Shown piece by piece: positions 8,013 through 16,197 of a stretch of 43,648 nt of DNA. Below the pieces are notes generated by a model. That model was not told the DNA's origin. It did no database searches and worked only from the letters and a program-made list of their open reading frames with translations. Location: NCBI GenBank assembly GCA_903885665.1, contig CAISJL010000142.1, forward strand, positions 1 through 43,648. Reading direction: 5' to 3'. Numbering within the stretch: position 1 is the stretch's first letter; each line of letters starts with the position of its first letter. Source of the stretch: an uncultured beta proteobacterium (GTDB taxonomy: Bacteria; Pseudomonadota; Gammaproteobacteria; Burkholderiales; SG8-41). The position numbers and the translations under genes were made by a program.

Positions 8013-9035
8013 TTAAATGCTTTTAAAGAGCTCTTTAACTTGATCGTCAGTCATGCCTTTTAACTGCAGAGCTTTATTAGCATTAATCCATTGCAGTTTA
8101 GACAGGGTATCGATAGTCATATCTTTACTTGGGACTTTTTCATCTTCGGTGATGTGTTCGCCAAACAATAAAACCATGATGGTCTTGCCAACAATGTTTA
8201 ATAAAATACCAAACAAAACTAAGCCAAGTAACATGGTGACACAAGCAACCACTCTGCCGCTAAACGTCAGCGGGAACATATCGCCGTAACCAGTTGTGGT
8301 GAGTGTCACCATACACCACCACATGGCAGCGGGGATAGATGAATAGAAGCGTTTATCCTCTGGAATTGGATTGCCACTAACAGGATCGGTCGGCATGAAC
8401 TTAGCCGCTTCTGGTGGTGCATCCGCTGGTAGAGGATTAGCTTGTAAATGCGCATCTAGCTCTGCTTGACCATGGGTAATCGCCTCAGGTGAATACAAGC
8501 TACCCTCAATATAATACATGAGCGTGCTAGAAATCATCACCACTGAAAACAAGGCAATAAAGTAGATTTTATGATGCGTGAGAATCGGATTGCTAGATTT
8601 TGATTTGTGCTCCATTTGTTGGAGAGCGATCCGCGCCATTTTTAATACTCGTAAGACCCGTACAACTCGCAATACGCGCAATACCTTGGAGCCTTGCAGC
8701 GCGGTCATGTTCAGGACTTGTAAATAGGTCGGAATAATGGAGGTGAGGTCAACCAAGCCCCAGAAACTAAAGAAGTACTTCACCCGATCTGCAGAGAAAT
8801 ATAAATGACCAAGATAATCTAGGGTAAAGAATGCAACGGCAGTATATTCAATCACATTGAACATGTCTTCGTGATTGGAAGCGTAGGGTTCAATCGTCTC
8901 ACCGGCTAAGGTCATACAAGAGACGAAAATCCAGAAATTAATGACCGACACCCAAATATGGAATGCCCGACTGGTGGGTGCAGTAAAAATATTTTTAATG
9001 AAGTTGGATGGGGAGTCGATTTGCGCTGTGCTCAT
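8013..9035 (-). CDS. Voltage-gated-type potassium channel (ion transport family)
   Basis: Inner-membrane channel subunit with the Kv layout. S1 to S3 occupy roughly residues 25-105. S4 carries regularly spaced arginines (VLRVLRVVRVLRVLKMAR, about 118-135), and S5 is near 157-176. The selectivity filter TTTGYGD lies at about 246-252, followed by S6. The cytoplasmic tail ends in a short helix rich in charged residues. The loop between S5 and the pore helix is unusually long (about 50 residues, Pro- and Ala-rich, 181-233). I choose the ATG at 9035 (MSTAQIDS, 340 residues) because an AGGAA lies upstream; the longer frame from 9083 adds a Leu-rich stretch without clear support. It is divergent from kup, which suggests a small potassium-handling locus. 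Tetramer formation is inferred from the family. Confidence 0.87.
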   Translation of the reverse strand: MSTAQIDSPSNFIKNIFTAPTSRAFHIWVSVINFWIFVSCMTLAGETIEPYASNHEDMFNVIEYTAVAFFTLDYLGHLYFSADRVKYFFSFWGLVDLTSIIPTYLQVLNMTALQGSKVLRVLRVVRVLRVLKMARIALQQMEHKSKSSNPILTHHKIYFIALFSVVMISSTLMYYIEGSLYSPEAITHGQAELDAHLQANPLPADAPPEAAKFMPTDPVSGNPIPEDKRFYSSIPAAMWWCMVTLTTTGYGDMFPLTFSGRVVACVTMLLGLVLFGILLNIVGKTIMVLLFGEHITEDEKVPSKDMTIDTLSKLQWINANKALQLKGMTDDQVKELFKSI

Positions 9036-9565
9036 GGAGTGGTTCCTGTTGGGGAGTAAAAGTAAAAATAAATGAGAGGGCAAAAGTCAAAATGCAGGTA
9101 TTACTAAAAATAGTCAAATAACTAAGACTAAAAAATTTAAATTGAAATAAGTAATAGAAGCAATAGAAGCAATAGAAGTAATTGATTTTGATATGATAAT
9201 ATTGCTACATCAACTATCAACATATCAAATTGAAAGTGCAGCATATAATTTACATGTCATCAATGATATGAATACTTGTGAATAGCAAGCAATATGTTGC
9301 GTGTTGACATTGCCATCAGAATGGATGGCCCAAAACTTAAATAACGCATTCAAATGCTCATCATTCATATGTAGTCATTGCGTAATACAACAGGCCGTAA
9401 AATAGCAGGCAATAATAGCAGGCAGAAAGTGCGGTAACAGAAATTTGATTTAACTTAACAATTGATATGGACAATAGCTTAGCGCAATAGAGGCAAGCAA
9501 ATGCGGTAATTGATTTGAACATTACCCTTACTACTGATTAATTTAATACGGACTATTCTTTAAAC
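9036..9565. other. AT-rich divergent spacer between K+ channel and kup, with short repeats
   Basis: About 530 bases with no credible gene. It contains three tandem copies of AATAGAAG(C/T) at 9153-9179. A direct repeat AATAGCAGGCA also lies in the 9404-9424 region. Both flanking promoters must be here, but no -35/-10 pair is convincing. Sequence-repeat slippage is the likely origin of the tandem copies. Confidence 0.5.
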
Positions 9566-11446
9566 ATGTCTTCACATAACCATACGCAATCGACTAATTT
9601 ACCCGCACTCACCATTGGCGCTTTAGGCGTTGTATTCGGTGATATTGGTACCTCACCCTTGTATGCGCTCAAAGTCTCGGTTGAATCTTCTGGTGCAAAA
9701 GAAGGTAGCGAGATCATGCAGGCAGTCTATGGTGTGCTGTCGTTGATTACTTGGGCATTAGTGTTGGTGGTTACTCTAAAGTATGTATTTATTATTATGC
9801 GTGCTGATAACCGTGGTGAGGGCGGCATATTTGCATTAACCGCCTTGGTATCACAAAAAATACACAAAGATTCCAAGGCGCGTTGGTTGGTGATATTGGC
9901 CGGCACATTAGGCGCTGCATTATTTTTTGGTAACAGTATTATTACACCAGCGATTTCAGTATTAAGCGCGGTAGAGGGCTTAAAAGTATTGTCGCCAGAC
10001 TTGGATCGTTACGTCATTGTAATTGCGCTCACATTAATTACTGGTCTATTTGCAGTAGAACGTTTTGGAACAGACAGGATAGGTAAAGTCTTTGGCCCTA
10101 TTATGTTGCTTTGGTTTTTGTGCTTGGGTGTATTGGGTGGCCTAAAAATTATTGAGAATCCTAGTATTCTTGCAGCACTAAATCCAATGATGGGTATCCA
10201 GTTTCTAATGGCAAGCCCTGGCGTGGCAATTGCCATATTAGGTTCTGTAGTTTTGGCAGTGACCGGTGGTGAAGCTTTGTATGCAGATATGGGTCATTTT
10301 GGTCTTAAGCCTATCCAAAAAGCATGGTTGTTTCTGGTGTTTCCGTGTTTGTTATTGAATTATTTTGGGCAAGGTGCGTTGCTATTAAGTGACCCTGTAG
10401 CAATTGATAACCCGTTTTATCGCTTGGCGCCCGTATGGGCTTTGGTGCCATTGTTAATACTCGCTTCATTGGCAACCATTATTGCCTCCCAAGCGGTGAT
10501 TTCTGGCGCCTTCTCAATCGCCAATCAAGCCGTGCAGTTAGGGTATATCCCCAGATTGCGTATCAAACACACTTCCTCTGAAGAAATTGGGCAAGTGTAT
10601 GTGTCCAAGATTAATATATTTTTGTATTTAGGCGTAGTGTTCTTAGTGCTGGGCTTCCAGTCCTCTGAGAACTTAGCGTCAGCTTATGGGGTATCAGTGA
10701 CTGGTGCGATGTTGATCGATACTGTGCTCGCCTCCTTTGTGATGATATCGATTCGCAAATGGAATAAATGGTTGTTTGTGCCTTTGTTTGGGGTTTTATT
10801 TGTGATTGACTCCATCTTCCTTGGAACAAACTTATTTAAGTTCTTTGAAGGGGGCTGGTTACCCATCGCTGTGGCTGCGGTGTTATTGTTTGTGATGCTG
10901 ACATGGACTAATGGCCGCGAAAAGTTACTCAAGGCCCGCTGGTCGACATCGACACCACTGGTTGGATTTTTGAAGAGTCTGGATATTAATCCGCCGCATC
11001 GCGTGCCAGGCTCAGCCATATTTATGGTGCCTCACGTTGGTATAGCACCTATTTCACTGCTACATAATTTAAAACACAACAAGGTATTGCATGAGCGTGT
11101 GATTTTAATGAGCATTGATATTGTTAATGAGCCCTATGTTAACGACAACGATAGATTAACGATCAAGCATTTAGATCATAACTTCCATTCCGTACATGTC
11201 AGTTATGGATTTATGGAGGAGCCGCATGTGATGCGTGCGGTGGCATTATTGCGCGCCCGTGAATTCCACTTTAAATTGGTTGATATTTCATTCTTTGTTG
11301 GAAAAGAGAAAGTCATTGCTAAGCATTCCAATCCGCTGATACTCAGCCCGTTTATCTATATGCATAGAACAATGCAAGGGGCAACAGAGTATTTTAAAAT
11401 ACCCTTTGATCACGCAGTAGAAATTGGCGGGCATATAGAAATTTAG
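9566..11446 (+). CDS. kup: Kup/Trk-type low-affinity potassium transporter
   Basis: A 626-residue inner-membrane K+/H+ symporter of the KUP/HAK/KT family, which is usually about 620-630 residues. The N-terminal signature GDIGTSPLYALK is at about residues 25-36, and NRGEGGIFAL follows near 87. About twelve membrane helices extend to about residue 455. A cytoplasmic C-terminal domain follows, including the family stretch GSAIFMVPHVGIAPISLLHN. K+ uptake by this family works best at low pH or when other systems fail. ATG 9566 is followed by a conventional polar N-terminus; the ribosome binding site is weak. The gene is monocistronic, with a strong hairpin after its stop, and is divergent from the K+ channel. 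Confidence 0.95.
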   Translation: MSSHNHTQSTNLPALTIGALGVVFGDIGTSPLYALKVSVESSGAKEGSEIMQAVYGVLSLITWALVLVVTLKYVFIIMRADNRGEGGIFALTALVSQKIHKDSKARWLVILAGTLGAALFFGNSIITPAISVLSAVEGLKVLSPDLDRYVIVIALTLITGLFAVERFGTDRIGKVFGPIMLLWFLCLGVLGGLKIIENPSILAALNPMMGIQFLMASPGVAIAILGSVVLAVTGGEALYADMGHFGLKPIQKAWLFLVFPCLLLNYFGQGALLLSDPVAIDNPFYRLAPVWALVPLLILASLATIIASQAVISGAFSIANQAVQLGYIPRLRIKHTSSEEIGQVYVSKINIFLYLGVVFLVLGFQSSENLASAYGVSVTGAMLIDTVLASFVMISIRKWNKWLFVPLFGVLFVIDSIFLGTNLFKFFEGGWLPIAVAAVLLFVMLTWTNGREKLLKARWSTSTPLVGFLKSLDINPPHRVPGSAIFMVPHVGIAPISLLHNLKHNKVLHERVILMSIDIVNEPYVNDNDRLTIKHLDHNFHSVHVSYGFMEEPHVMRAVALLRAREFHFKLVDISFFVGKEKVIAKHSNPLILSPFIYMHRTMQGATEYFKIPFDHAVEIGGHIEI

Positions 11447-11473
11447 ATAAATTTAGTTGAGTATGTGGGACTA

Positions 11474-11507
11474 GCGATCTGTGCGCTCGTCACAGATCGC
11501 CCCCTTT
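11474..11507 (+). terminator. Hairpin at the end of kup
   Basis: GCGATCTGTG (11474-11483) pairs perfectly with CACAGATCGC (11491-11500) around a 7-base loop, 28 bases after the kup stop. It is followed by CCCCCTTT rather than a full T-run, so it is a moderately convincing intrinsic terminator. Confidence 0.55.
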
Positions 11508-11582
11508 AAGTAGATCAGAATTGATATTAGCATTTAACCTAGATCAAACATTAATCAGTTAGTTTGCTTAGGCGAGTTTAGT

Positions 11583-11596
11583 TTGATGTGTGTCAA
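11583..11596 (+). promoter_or_regulatory. FNR/ANR-like box upstream of ompW
   Basis: TTGATGTGTGTCAA matches the FNR/CRP-fold consensus TTGATnnnnATCAA with one mismatch. Its centre is about 70 bases before the ompW start. A possible -10 (TACACT, 11624-11629) would put the start of transcription near 11636, so the box would be close to the -41.5 position of a class II activator site. E. coli ompW is known to respond to FNR, which supports the reading. A weaker half-matching site, TTAACCTAGATCAA, lies at 11534-11547. Confidence 0.5.
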
Positions 11597-11659
11597 CATG
11601 CCTGATCCCGCAATACGTTTTCATACACTCTGTTCGTTATTAAATCATTAGGAGAGTAT

Positions 11660-12271
11660 ATGAAAACGGTCATTCGTGGGGTGGCAGTAGCGGCGCTGGC
11701 ATTGGCTTCAGTGCACGGGTTTGCAGATCAAGGTACGTGGTTGGTGCGTGCGCGAGCAACCCAATTAAGTTGGGATAACGCACAAACGGGTGCAGCAAAA
11801 ACATTAAACGTAAATGCCAAAGATCAGCTCATACCTGAAGTCGATATTTCATATTTCATCACTAAGAATATAGCGACTGAGTTAGTGCTGACCTACCCGC
11901 AAGAGGTTGAAATTCGTGCAGGTTCAAGCTCATTAGGTAAAGTCAAAGCGTTACCCCCATCGATTTTGGTGCAATACCATTTTACCGATTTCGGGGTGAT
12001 TAGACCTTATGTGGGTGCGGGCGTTAACTACACGATATTTAGTAGTCGTAAGGGTCTGGGTGGCGGCACCTATGCACTCGAGAGTAGTAGCTTAGGGTAT
12101 GTGGCGCAAGTGGGCGCTGACTACATGCTCGATAAGCAATGGGGACTTAATGTCGATGTGAAGTACATTCGCATGTCTACAGATGTCATTACGAACAGTG
12201 ATGGCGCGCATGTGGGTGAGCTCAAATTGAATCCGATTGCGGCTGCACTTGGGGTGGTGTACAAGTTTTAG
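11660..12271 (+). CDS. ompW: OmpW-family outer membrane protein
   Basis: A 203-residue precursor with a signal peptide (MKTVIRGVAVAALALASVHGFA, cleavage probably after GFA). The mature part is an eight-stranded barrel typical of OmpW. Family landmarks are GTWLVRARATQLSW at the start, then VDISYFITKNIATELVLTYP, LPPSILVQYHF, IRPYVGAGVNYT and the terminal LGVVYKF ending in Phe, the outer-membrane insertion signal. OmpW forms a narrow hydrophobic channel in the outer membrane. The ribosome binding site is TAGGAGAG just before the ATG. Upstream lies an FNR-like box. The gene converges with the hydrolase gene with one base between their ends. Confidence 0.93.
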   Translation: MKTVIRGVAVAALALASVHGFADQGTWLVRARATQLSWDNAQTGAAKTLNVNAKDQLIPEVDISYFITKNIATELVLTYPQEVEIRAGSSSLGKVKALPPSILVQYHFTDFGVIRPYVGAGVNYTIFSSRKGLGGGTYALESSSLGYVAQVGADYMLDKQWGLNVDVKYIRMSTDVITNSDGAHVGELKLNPIAAALGVVYKF

Positions 12272-12272
12272 T

Positions 12273-13046
12273 TTACTGCAGATGTCGTAAAATAAACTTT
12301 GCAATATGCTCGGCTGCCATGTCATATGACCCATGGTACATATGGTAGCCGTCCCGACAAGGCTCGCCTTTAGACTCACCCCCCTTGACGGTTAGGAATT
12401 CAGTGTTCCCTTTGTTTAGGGTTTTAGTTTTCGAAAAATTACTCTTCGCGTTTGTATAAGGCGTGGCTATGCATGCGTCTTGGACGTGATGCAAAAATAA
12501 AACCGGCATGTGAATGCCGGTTTTAATCTCAATATCAAAGCGACTCCCGCTCACAATGAGACCGTCAATTAGGGTGCTATCATTCGTGGATCGATTGATA
12601 AATTCAGTGACGCTAACCGAGCCCCAGCTGTGACCCATTAACCAAACGGGCAGCTGATCGCGCTGCCGGTAAAATTGCGCGACTGCTGCAATACGATCGA
12701 GATGATCTTTGCTACGACGTCGACTGTAAGGGAAAATCTCATAAGGACTATCTACAATCACCACATTGGCTGATATGCCCAATGGAATATTGCTGTGAGC
12801 GAATGGTTTGAGTAAGACGGCAGAGGCATTTCGGGTATCTTTTTGAGCTTCCGTAAATCGTAAATGACCTTCTCCGCCAGGAATTAAAATAAGCGTGGCC
12901 TGCGCTTTGGCTGCAGGGTAGAGTAAGGTCAGCGTAGACGGGGTGTTTGGTTCACTACCCAATAGGGGAGGCACAACAATAATATCGCCAGCCAAGCTTA
13001 GACTCGGTATGAATAATGCGCTACAAAGAAATATTATACGAAGCAT
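12273..13046 (-). CDS. Exported alpha/beta-hydrolase-like protein
   Basis: A 257-residue protein with a signal peptide (about residues 1-19, ending SLSLA). The fold landmarks are the strand and oxyanion turn TLILIPGGEGHL near residue 51 and the nucleophile elbow GHSWGS with Ser at 140. A likely catalytic His lies near the C-terminus in the HMYHGS/AAEHI region. Four Cys residues may form disulfides in the periplasm. No neighbour indicates the substrate; an esterase role is only a family-level guess. It ends one base from the ompW stop on the other strand and is divergent from the metallophosphoesterase gene. Confidence 0.75.
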   Translation of the reverse strand: MLRIIFLCSALFIPSLSLAGDIIVVPPLLGSEPNTPSTLTLLYPAAKAQATLILIPGGEGHLRFTEAQKDTRNASAVLLKPFAHSNIPLGISANVVIVDSPYEIFPYSRRRSKDHLDRIAAVAQFYRQRDQLPVWLMGHSWGSVSVTEFINRSTNDSTLIDGLIVSGSRFDIEIKTGIHMPVLFLHHVQDACIATPYTNAKSNFSKTKTLNKGNTEFLTVKGGESKGEPCRDGYHMYHGSYDMAAEHIAKFILRHLQ

Positions 13047-13182
13047 GGCAGCGATGATTTTCCCTATCAGGAATGTAGAAGCGATATATATACAGCTAAT
13101 GAGTTAATGAAATATACAATATAATTCATCTGCCAGTGTCGACTTGAATCATGTATGTGAATGAGCTCTTAAGGGAAATCCA

Positions 13183-14199
13183 ATGCAGGCTAATCATTTA
13201 AGGTTATGGGTGGGACTTTGTGTGATATGGGTGTGCTTGTTCCATACATCGAGTTTTGCGCAAGGGTATAGACCATTCTCATTTGGTTTGTGGGGAGATA
13301 TGCCCTATAAAAAAGCGGGTGATGACGCTAAGTTACCCGCAGTATTACAGAGCATTAACCAAGCTGATATTCAATTCTCTATTTATGATGGTGATATTAA
13401 AGACGGTAGCTCACGTTGCGATAACGTGGTGTATGCCGATACGCTAGAGATGTTTGCAAAACTGGTAAAGCCTGTGGTGTATATCCCGGGAGATAATGAG
13501 TGGACGGATTGTCATCGTTTGAACAATGGCGGTTACCACACCAATGAGCGATTAGAGTATTTGCGGCGGACCATGATTCCCACCTTGGAGAGCCTAGGTC
13601 AGCAGCGCATGTTGCTGGAACGGCAGGGACGCTTGGGAGAGCCATATGTCGAGAATGTGCGATTTAAGCATGAAGGCATTTTGTTTATTGGTTTGAATAT
13701 ACCGGGCAGTAACAATAATTTAGTGTTAGATTCGAAAGATTGTACCGCTTATAGTGCACGTGATGCACTGCAATGCGAGCAGGCAAATGTTGAATATAAG
13801 ACGCGTGATGCTGCCAATATTCAATGGCTACAACAATCTTTTGATATCGCAGCACAGCAATCTGCAGTGGGCGTAGTGATTGTGTTTCAAGGCGATCCCG
13901 GTTTTGATTTGCCAGAAACCGATGGCGTAGACGAGAGCAAGCTACCAGAATATCAAGGGTATAAGAACTTTATCGCCGCTGTGGTGATGCGAACTGAGCA
14001 ATACCGAGGCCAAGTGTTGCTCGTCCATGGCGACAAACATTTTTTTAAGGTGGATAAGCCCTTGTATAGTCCGTATAAAATGCTGACGAATTTGACGCGA
14101 GTACAGACCTTTGGCAGCCCTCACTTGCATTGGGTAAAAGTACTCGTGGATCAACGCTCTGCAAATATTTTTCAAGTAGAGCCGGTGATTGTGAAATAA
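13183..14199 (+). CDS. Exported calcineurin-like metallophosphoesterase-like protein
   Basis: A 338-residue precursor with a signal peptide (hydrophobic residues 7-20, cleavage probably after SFA or AQG). The metal-site motifs follow in order: GDMP (Asp 39), YDGDIKDG (Asp 69 and Asp 71), PGDNEWTDCH (Asp 104, Asn 105, Glu 106) and VHGDKHFF near 281-288. The GDNExxDCH form and the final HGDKH in place of the common GHxH define a divergent branch of the family. It is probably a periplasmic or secreted hydrolase of a phosphate ester or anhydride; the substrate is unknown. The start follows an AAGGGAAA ribosome binding site. The gene is divergent from the hydrolase gene and 108 bases before the glycosyltransferase pair. 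Confidence 0.75.
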   Translation: MQANHLRLWVGLCVIWVCLFHTSSFAQGYRPFSFGLWGDMPYKKAGDDAKLPAVLQSINQADIQFSIYDGDIKDGSSRCDNVVYADTLEMFAKLVKPVVYIPGDNEWTDCHRLNNGGYHTNERLEYLRRTMIPTLESLGQQRMLLERQGRLGEPYVENVRFKHEGILFIGLNIPGSNNNLVLDSKDCTAYSARDALQCEQANVEYKTRDAANIQWLQQSFDIAAQQSAVGVVIVFQGDPGFDLPETDGVDESKLPEYQGYKNFIAAVVMRTEQYRGQVLLVHGDKHFFKVDKPLYSPYKMLTNLTRVQTFGSPHLHWVKVLVDQRSANIFQVEPVIVK

Positions 14200-14307
14200 C
14201 CAGTGACTTTTAAGTGAGCGTTAATTAGGTAACCGACTAATAACTAAGCGTCTAATAGGTAAGCCCTACTAAGAGCTTATTGTATTTATCTTGAGAGTAA
14301 AATTATA

Positions 14308-15207
14308 GTGCGCGATATTGATCAATATTCGATAAGTGAATTTTTAAGCTTAACGCCTGTAAAGCATCTGTTAAAGCAATGGCGTAACGATGTCGTATTA
14401 CGTTTATATCTGCAGAAAGAAGCTGAATCTGAGGCTGCTTTTATTGAGCAGTACCAATTGTTAAGCAATAAAAAAGTATATGTTGTGATTGCTTTTGAGC
14501 AAGTGCAAGTTCTTGAGTGGTTATTGTTTATGGCGCAACAGCATATTCGAGATGCAACGATGATGGTGTTTGATAATTCGATTCGGGGCAGCTGCCGTGA
14601 GGCCATAAAAAAACTGTGCCAACAGCAGGCAGTGCCATACTTAGCCCTGCCGTTGAACTTAACGCGCCATGTGAATCGTTCTCACGGCATGGCCATGACG
14701 TGGGTTTATGAGCGCATCATCAAGCGAATTGAACCCAATATATTTTGCTTTTTAGATCATGACATGGTCCCCGTTGCGCCTGTAGACTTGGCATTGTCTA
14801 TGAAAGATCAAAACCTATATGGTTTGCCTAATGTGAGTGATTGGGGATGGAATTTATGGGCTGGATATAGCATGTTTAAATATCAGGATATTCAAAATCA
14901 TCAGGTAAATTTTCTATATGATTTTGCAAATGGATTAGATACCGGCGGCCGTAATTGGCGATATTTGTATCAGCAATACCCCTACGAATCGTTGCGATTT
15001 GCTGAATCAAAAAATGTAGAAACAGTATTGCAATTTAATAATGCAAATATTACTGTGCAAATTATCGATGACCAATGGATGCATATTGGTGGCGTGAGCT
15101 ATAACAATAACTATGCTTCAAAAGCGGATTGCATCAAGGTTGTTATGGATGCTTTGTATAACGGCATGACTTGGGTTGAGTTACGCAGTTCGCGTGCTAG
15201 TCTGTAG
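14308..15207 (+). CDS. Predicted GT-A-type glycosyltransferase
   Basis: A 299-residue cytoplasmic protein starting at GTG 14308. After a helical N-terminus (1-55), a Rossmann-like half begins at KVYVVIAFEQVQVLEW. A stretch like MMVFDNSIRGSCREAI suggests a nucleotide-sugar fold. The DxD motif is at Asp150-His-Asp152 (CFLDHDMVP). The later W-rich region (DWGWNLWAGYSMF) and the WMHIGG near the end look like acceptor-site elements. I do not know its exact family; the closest impression is proteins that co-occur with capsule or LPS glycosyltransferases. It is followed by the GT17-like gene 62 bases downstream in the same direction, so the two probably work together. The ribosome binding site is weak. 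Confidence 0.6.
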   Translation: MRDIDQYSISEFLSLTPVKHLLKQWRNDVVLRLYLQKEAESEAAFIEQYQLLSNKKVYVVIAFEQVQVLEWLLFMAQQHIRDATMMVFDNSIRGSCREAIKKLCQQQAVPYLALPLNLTRHVNRSHGMAMTWVYERIIKRIEPNIFCFLDHDMVPVAPVDLALSMKDQNLYGLPNVSDWGWNLWAGYSMFKYQDIQNHQVNFLYDFANGLDTGGRNWRYLYQQYPYESLRFAESKNVETVLQFNNANITVQIIDDQWMHIGGVSYNNNYASKADCIKVVMDALYNGMTWVELRSSRASL

Positions 15208-15269
15208 AGGATTAAGATTTTTCTTCCTCGCCCAATTCTTTGACGATGACTAATAATGGTAAAATTTAG

Positions 15270-16145
15270 ATGAAACCTAAGATATACGACTGCTTTACTT
15301 ATTTTAATGAAGATCAATTGCTCAAATTGCGTTTAGAGACATTGTGGGATCACGTAGATTACTTTGTGATTTGTGAATCGGTGTTGACGCATACAGGCAA
15401 GCCGAAGCCAATTAACTTTGAAATGCGTAATTATAAAAAATATCAAGAAAAAATTAGATATCTTTTAATCGAACAGTACGATTTTGAAACTAATGACCCT
15501 TGGGTTTATGAAAATTATCAGCGTAATTACTTAACACAAGGATTGTACGATGCGCAAGCGCATGATTGGATTATGATTTCTGATGTTGATGAGATTCCTA
15601 ATCCGGAAACTTTTAAACAGTACAATCCGTATAAATACACTAAAGCTAGCTTGCATCAAATTGCGTATGTATATTATTTAAATAATATGGCGATTTCTGA
15701 AAACGGGCGACCGTTTATTTGTACTGGTGCCGCAATAACAACATATAAAAATTTAGTCGAAATTTTCAAATGCCCTGAAAGATTACGTAATTACCGTGGG
15801 GGGACGGACTTATTAAGAGGTATCCGAAAAGCGTGGATGAAATGGAGAACTCAAGCGATACATAATGGCGGGTGGCATTTTACTTGGATGGGTGGTGTCG
15901 AGAGAGTTATCTTAAAAATGCGTAGTTATGCTCACCAGGAGTTTTATAATGAGGCCTACTGCGACCCACAGGTGATTGAGAAGTTACTGCGTGCTGGAGG
16001 TAGTGTTCTTAATCCCGATAATCCCGGTCAAGGTTTGCAATTAAAAGCTATTGATGAACAGTTTCCTAAGTATTTGCAGACGAACACGACAGAATTTAGT
16101 AACCTTATCTTGTTGCCCGATGAGAAGACTGTACAGAACGCATAG
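15270..16145 (+). CDS. GT17-like glycosyltransferase
   Basis: A 291-residue protein that resembles glycosyltransferase family 17, whose eukaryotic founder is the bisecting beta-1,4-N-acetylglucosaminyltransferase MGAT3. Landmarks are the N-terminal YDCFTYFNEDQLLKLRLETL, then VDYFVICESVLTHTGKPKP, the DxD-type motif ISDVDEIPNP (Asp 105 and Asp 107), and GGWHFTWMGG later. Bacterial members are known, usually within surface polysaccharide loci. The donor sugar cannot be predicted. It follows another predicted glycosyltransferase and precedes, convergently, a Bug receptor gene. No polymerase, flippase or sugar-nucleotide genes are nearby, so this pair may decorate a glycan made elsewhere. Confidence 0.8.
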   Translation: MKPKIYDCFTYFNEDQLLKLRLETLWDHVDYFVICESVLTHTGKPKPINFEMRNYKKYQEKIRYLLIEQYDFETNDPWVYENYQRNYLTQGLYDAQAHDWIMISDVDEIPNPETFKQYNPYKYTKASLHQIAYVYYLNNMAISENGRPFICTGAAITTYKNLVEIFKCPERLRNYRGGTDLLRGIRKAWMKWRTQAIHNGGWHFTWMGGVERVILKMRSYAHQEFYNEAYCDPQVIEKLLRAGGSVLNPDNPGQGLQLKAIDEQFPKYLQTNTTEFSNLILLPDEKTVQNA

Positions 16146-16197
16146 TTATTAGTAGTGCGTTAAGCTAATGCGATTTTCTTGGATTCAGGGCATTGCT

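Noticed and set aside
8013-9083. Longer start for the K+ channel at 9083
   Set aside because: The extra 16 residues are a Leu-rich stretch without a clear ribosome binding site, while the ATG at 9035 gives a usual cytoplasmic N-terminus.
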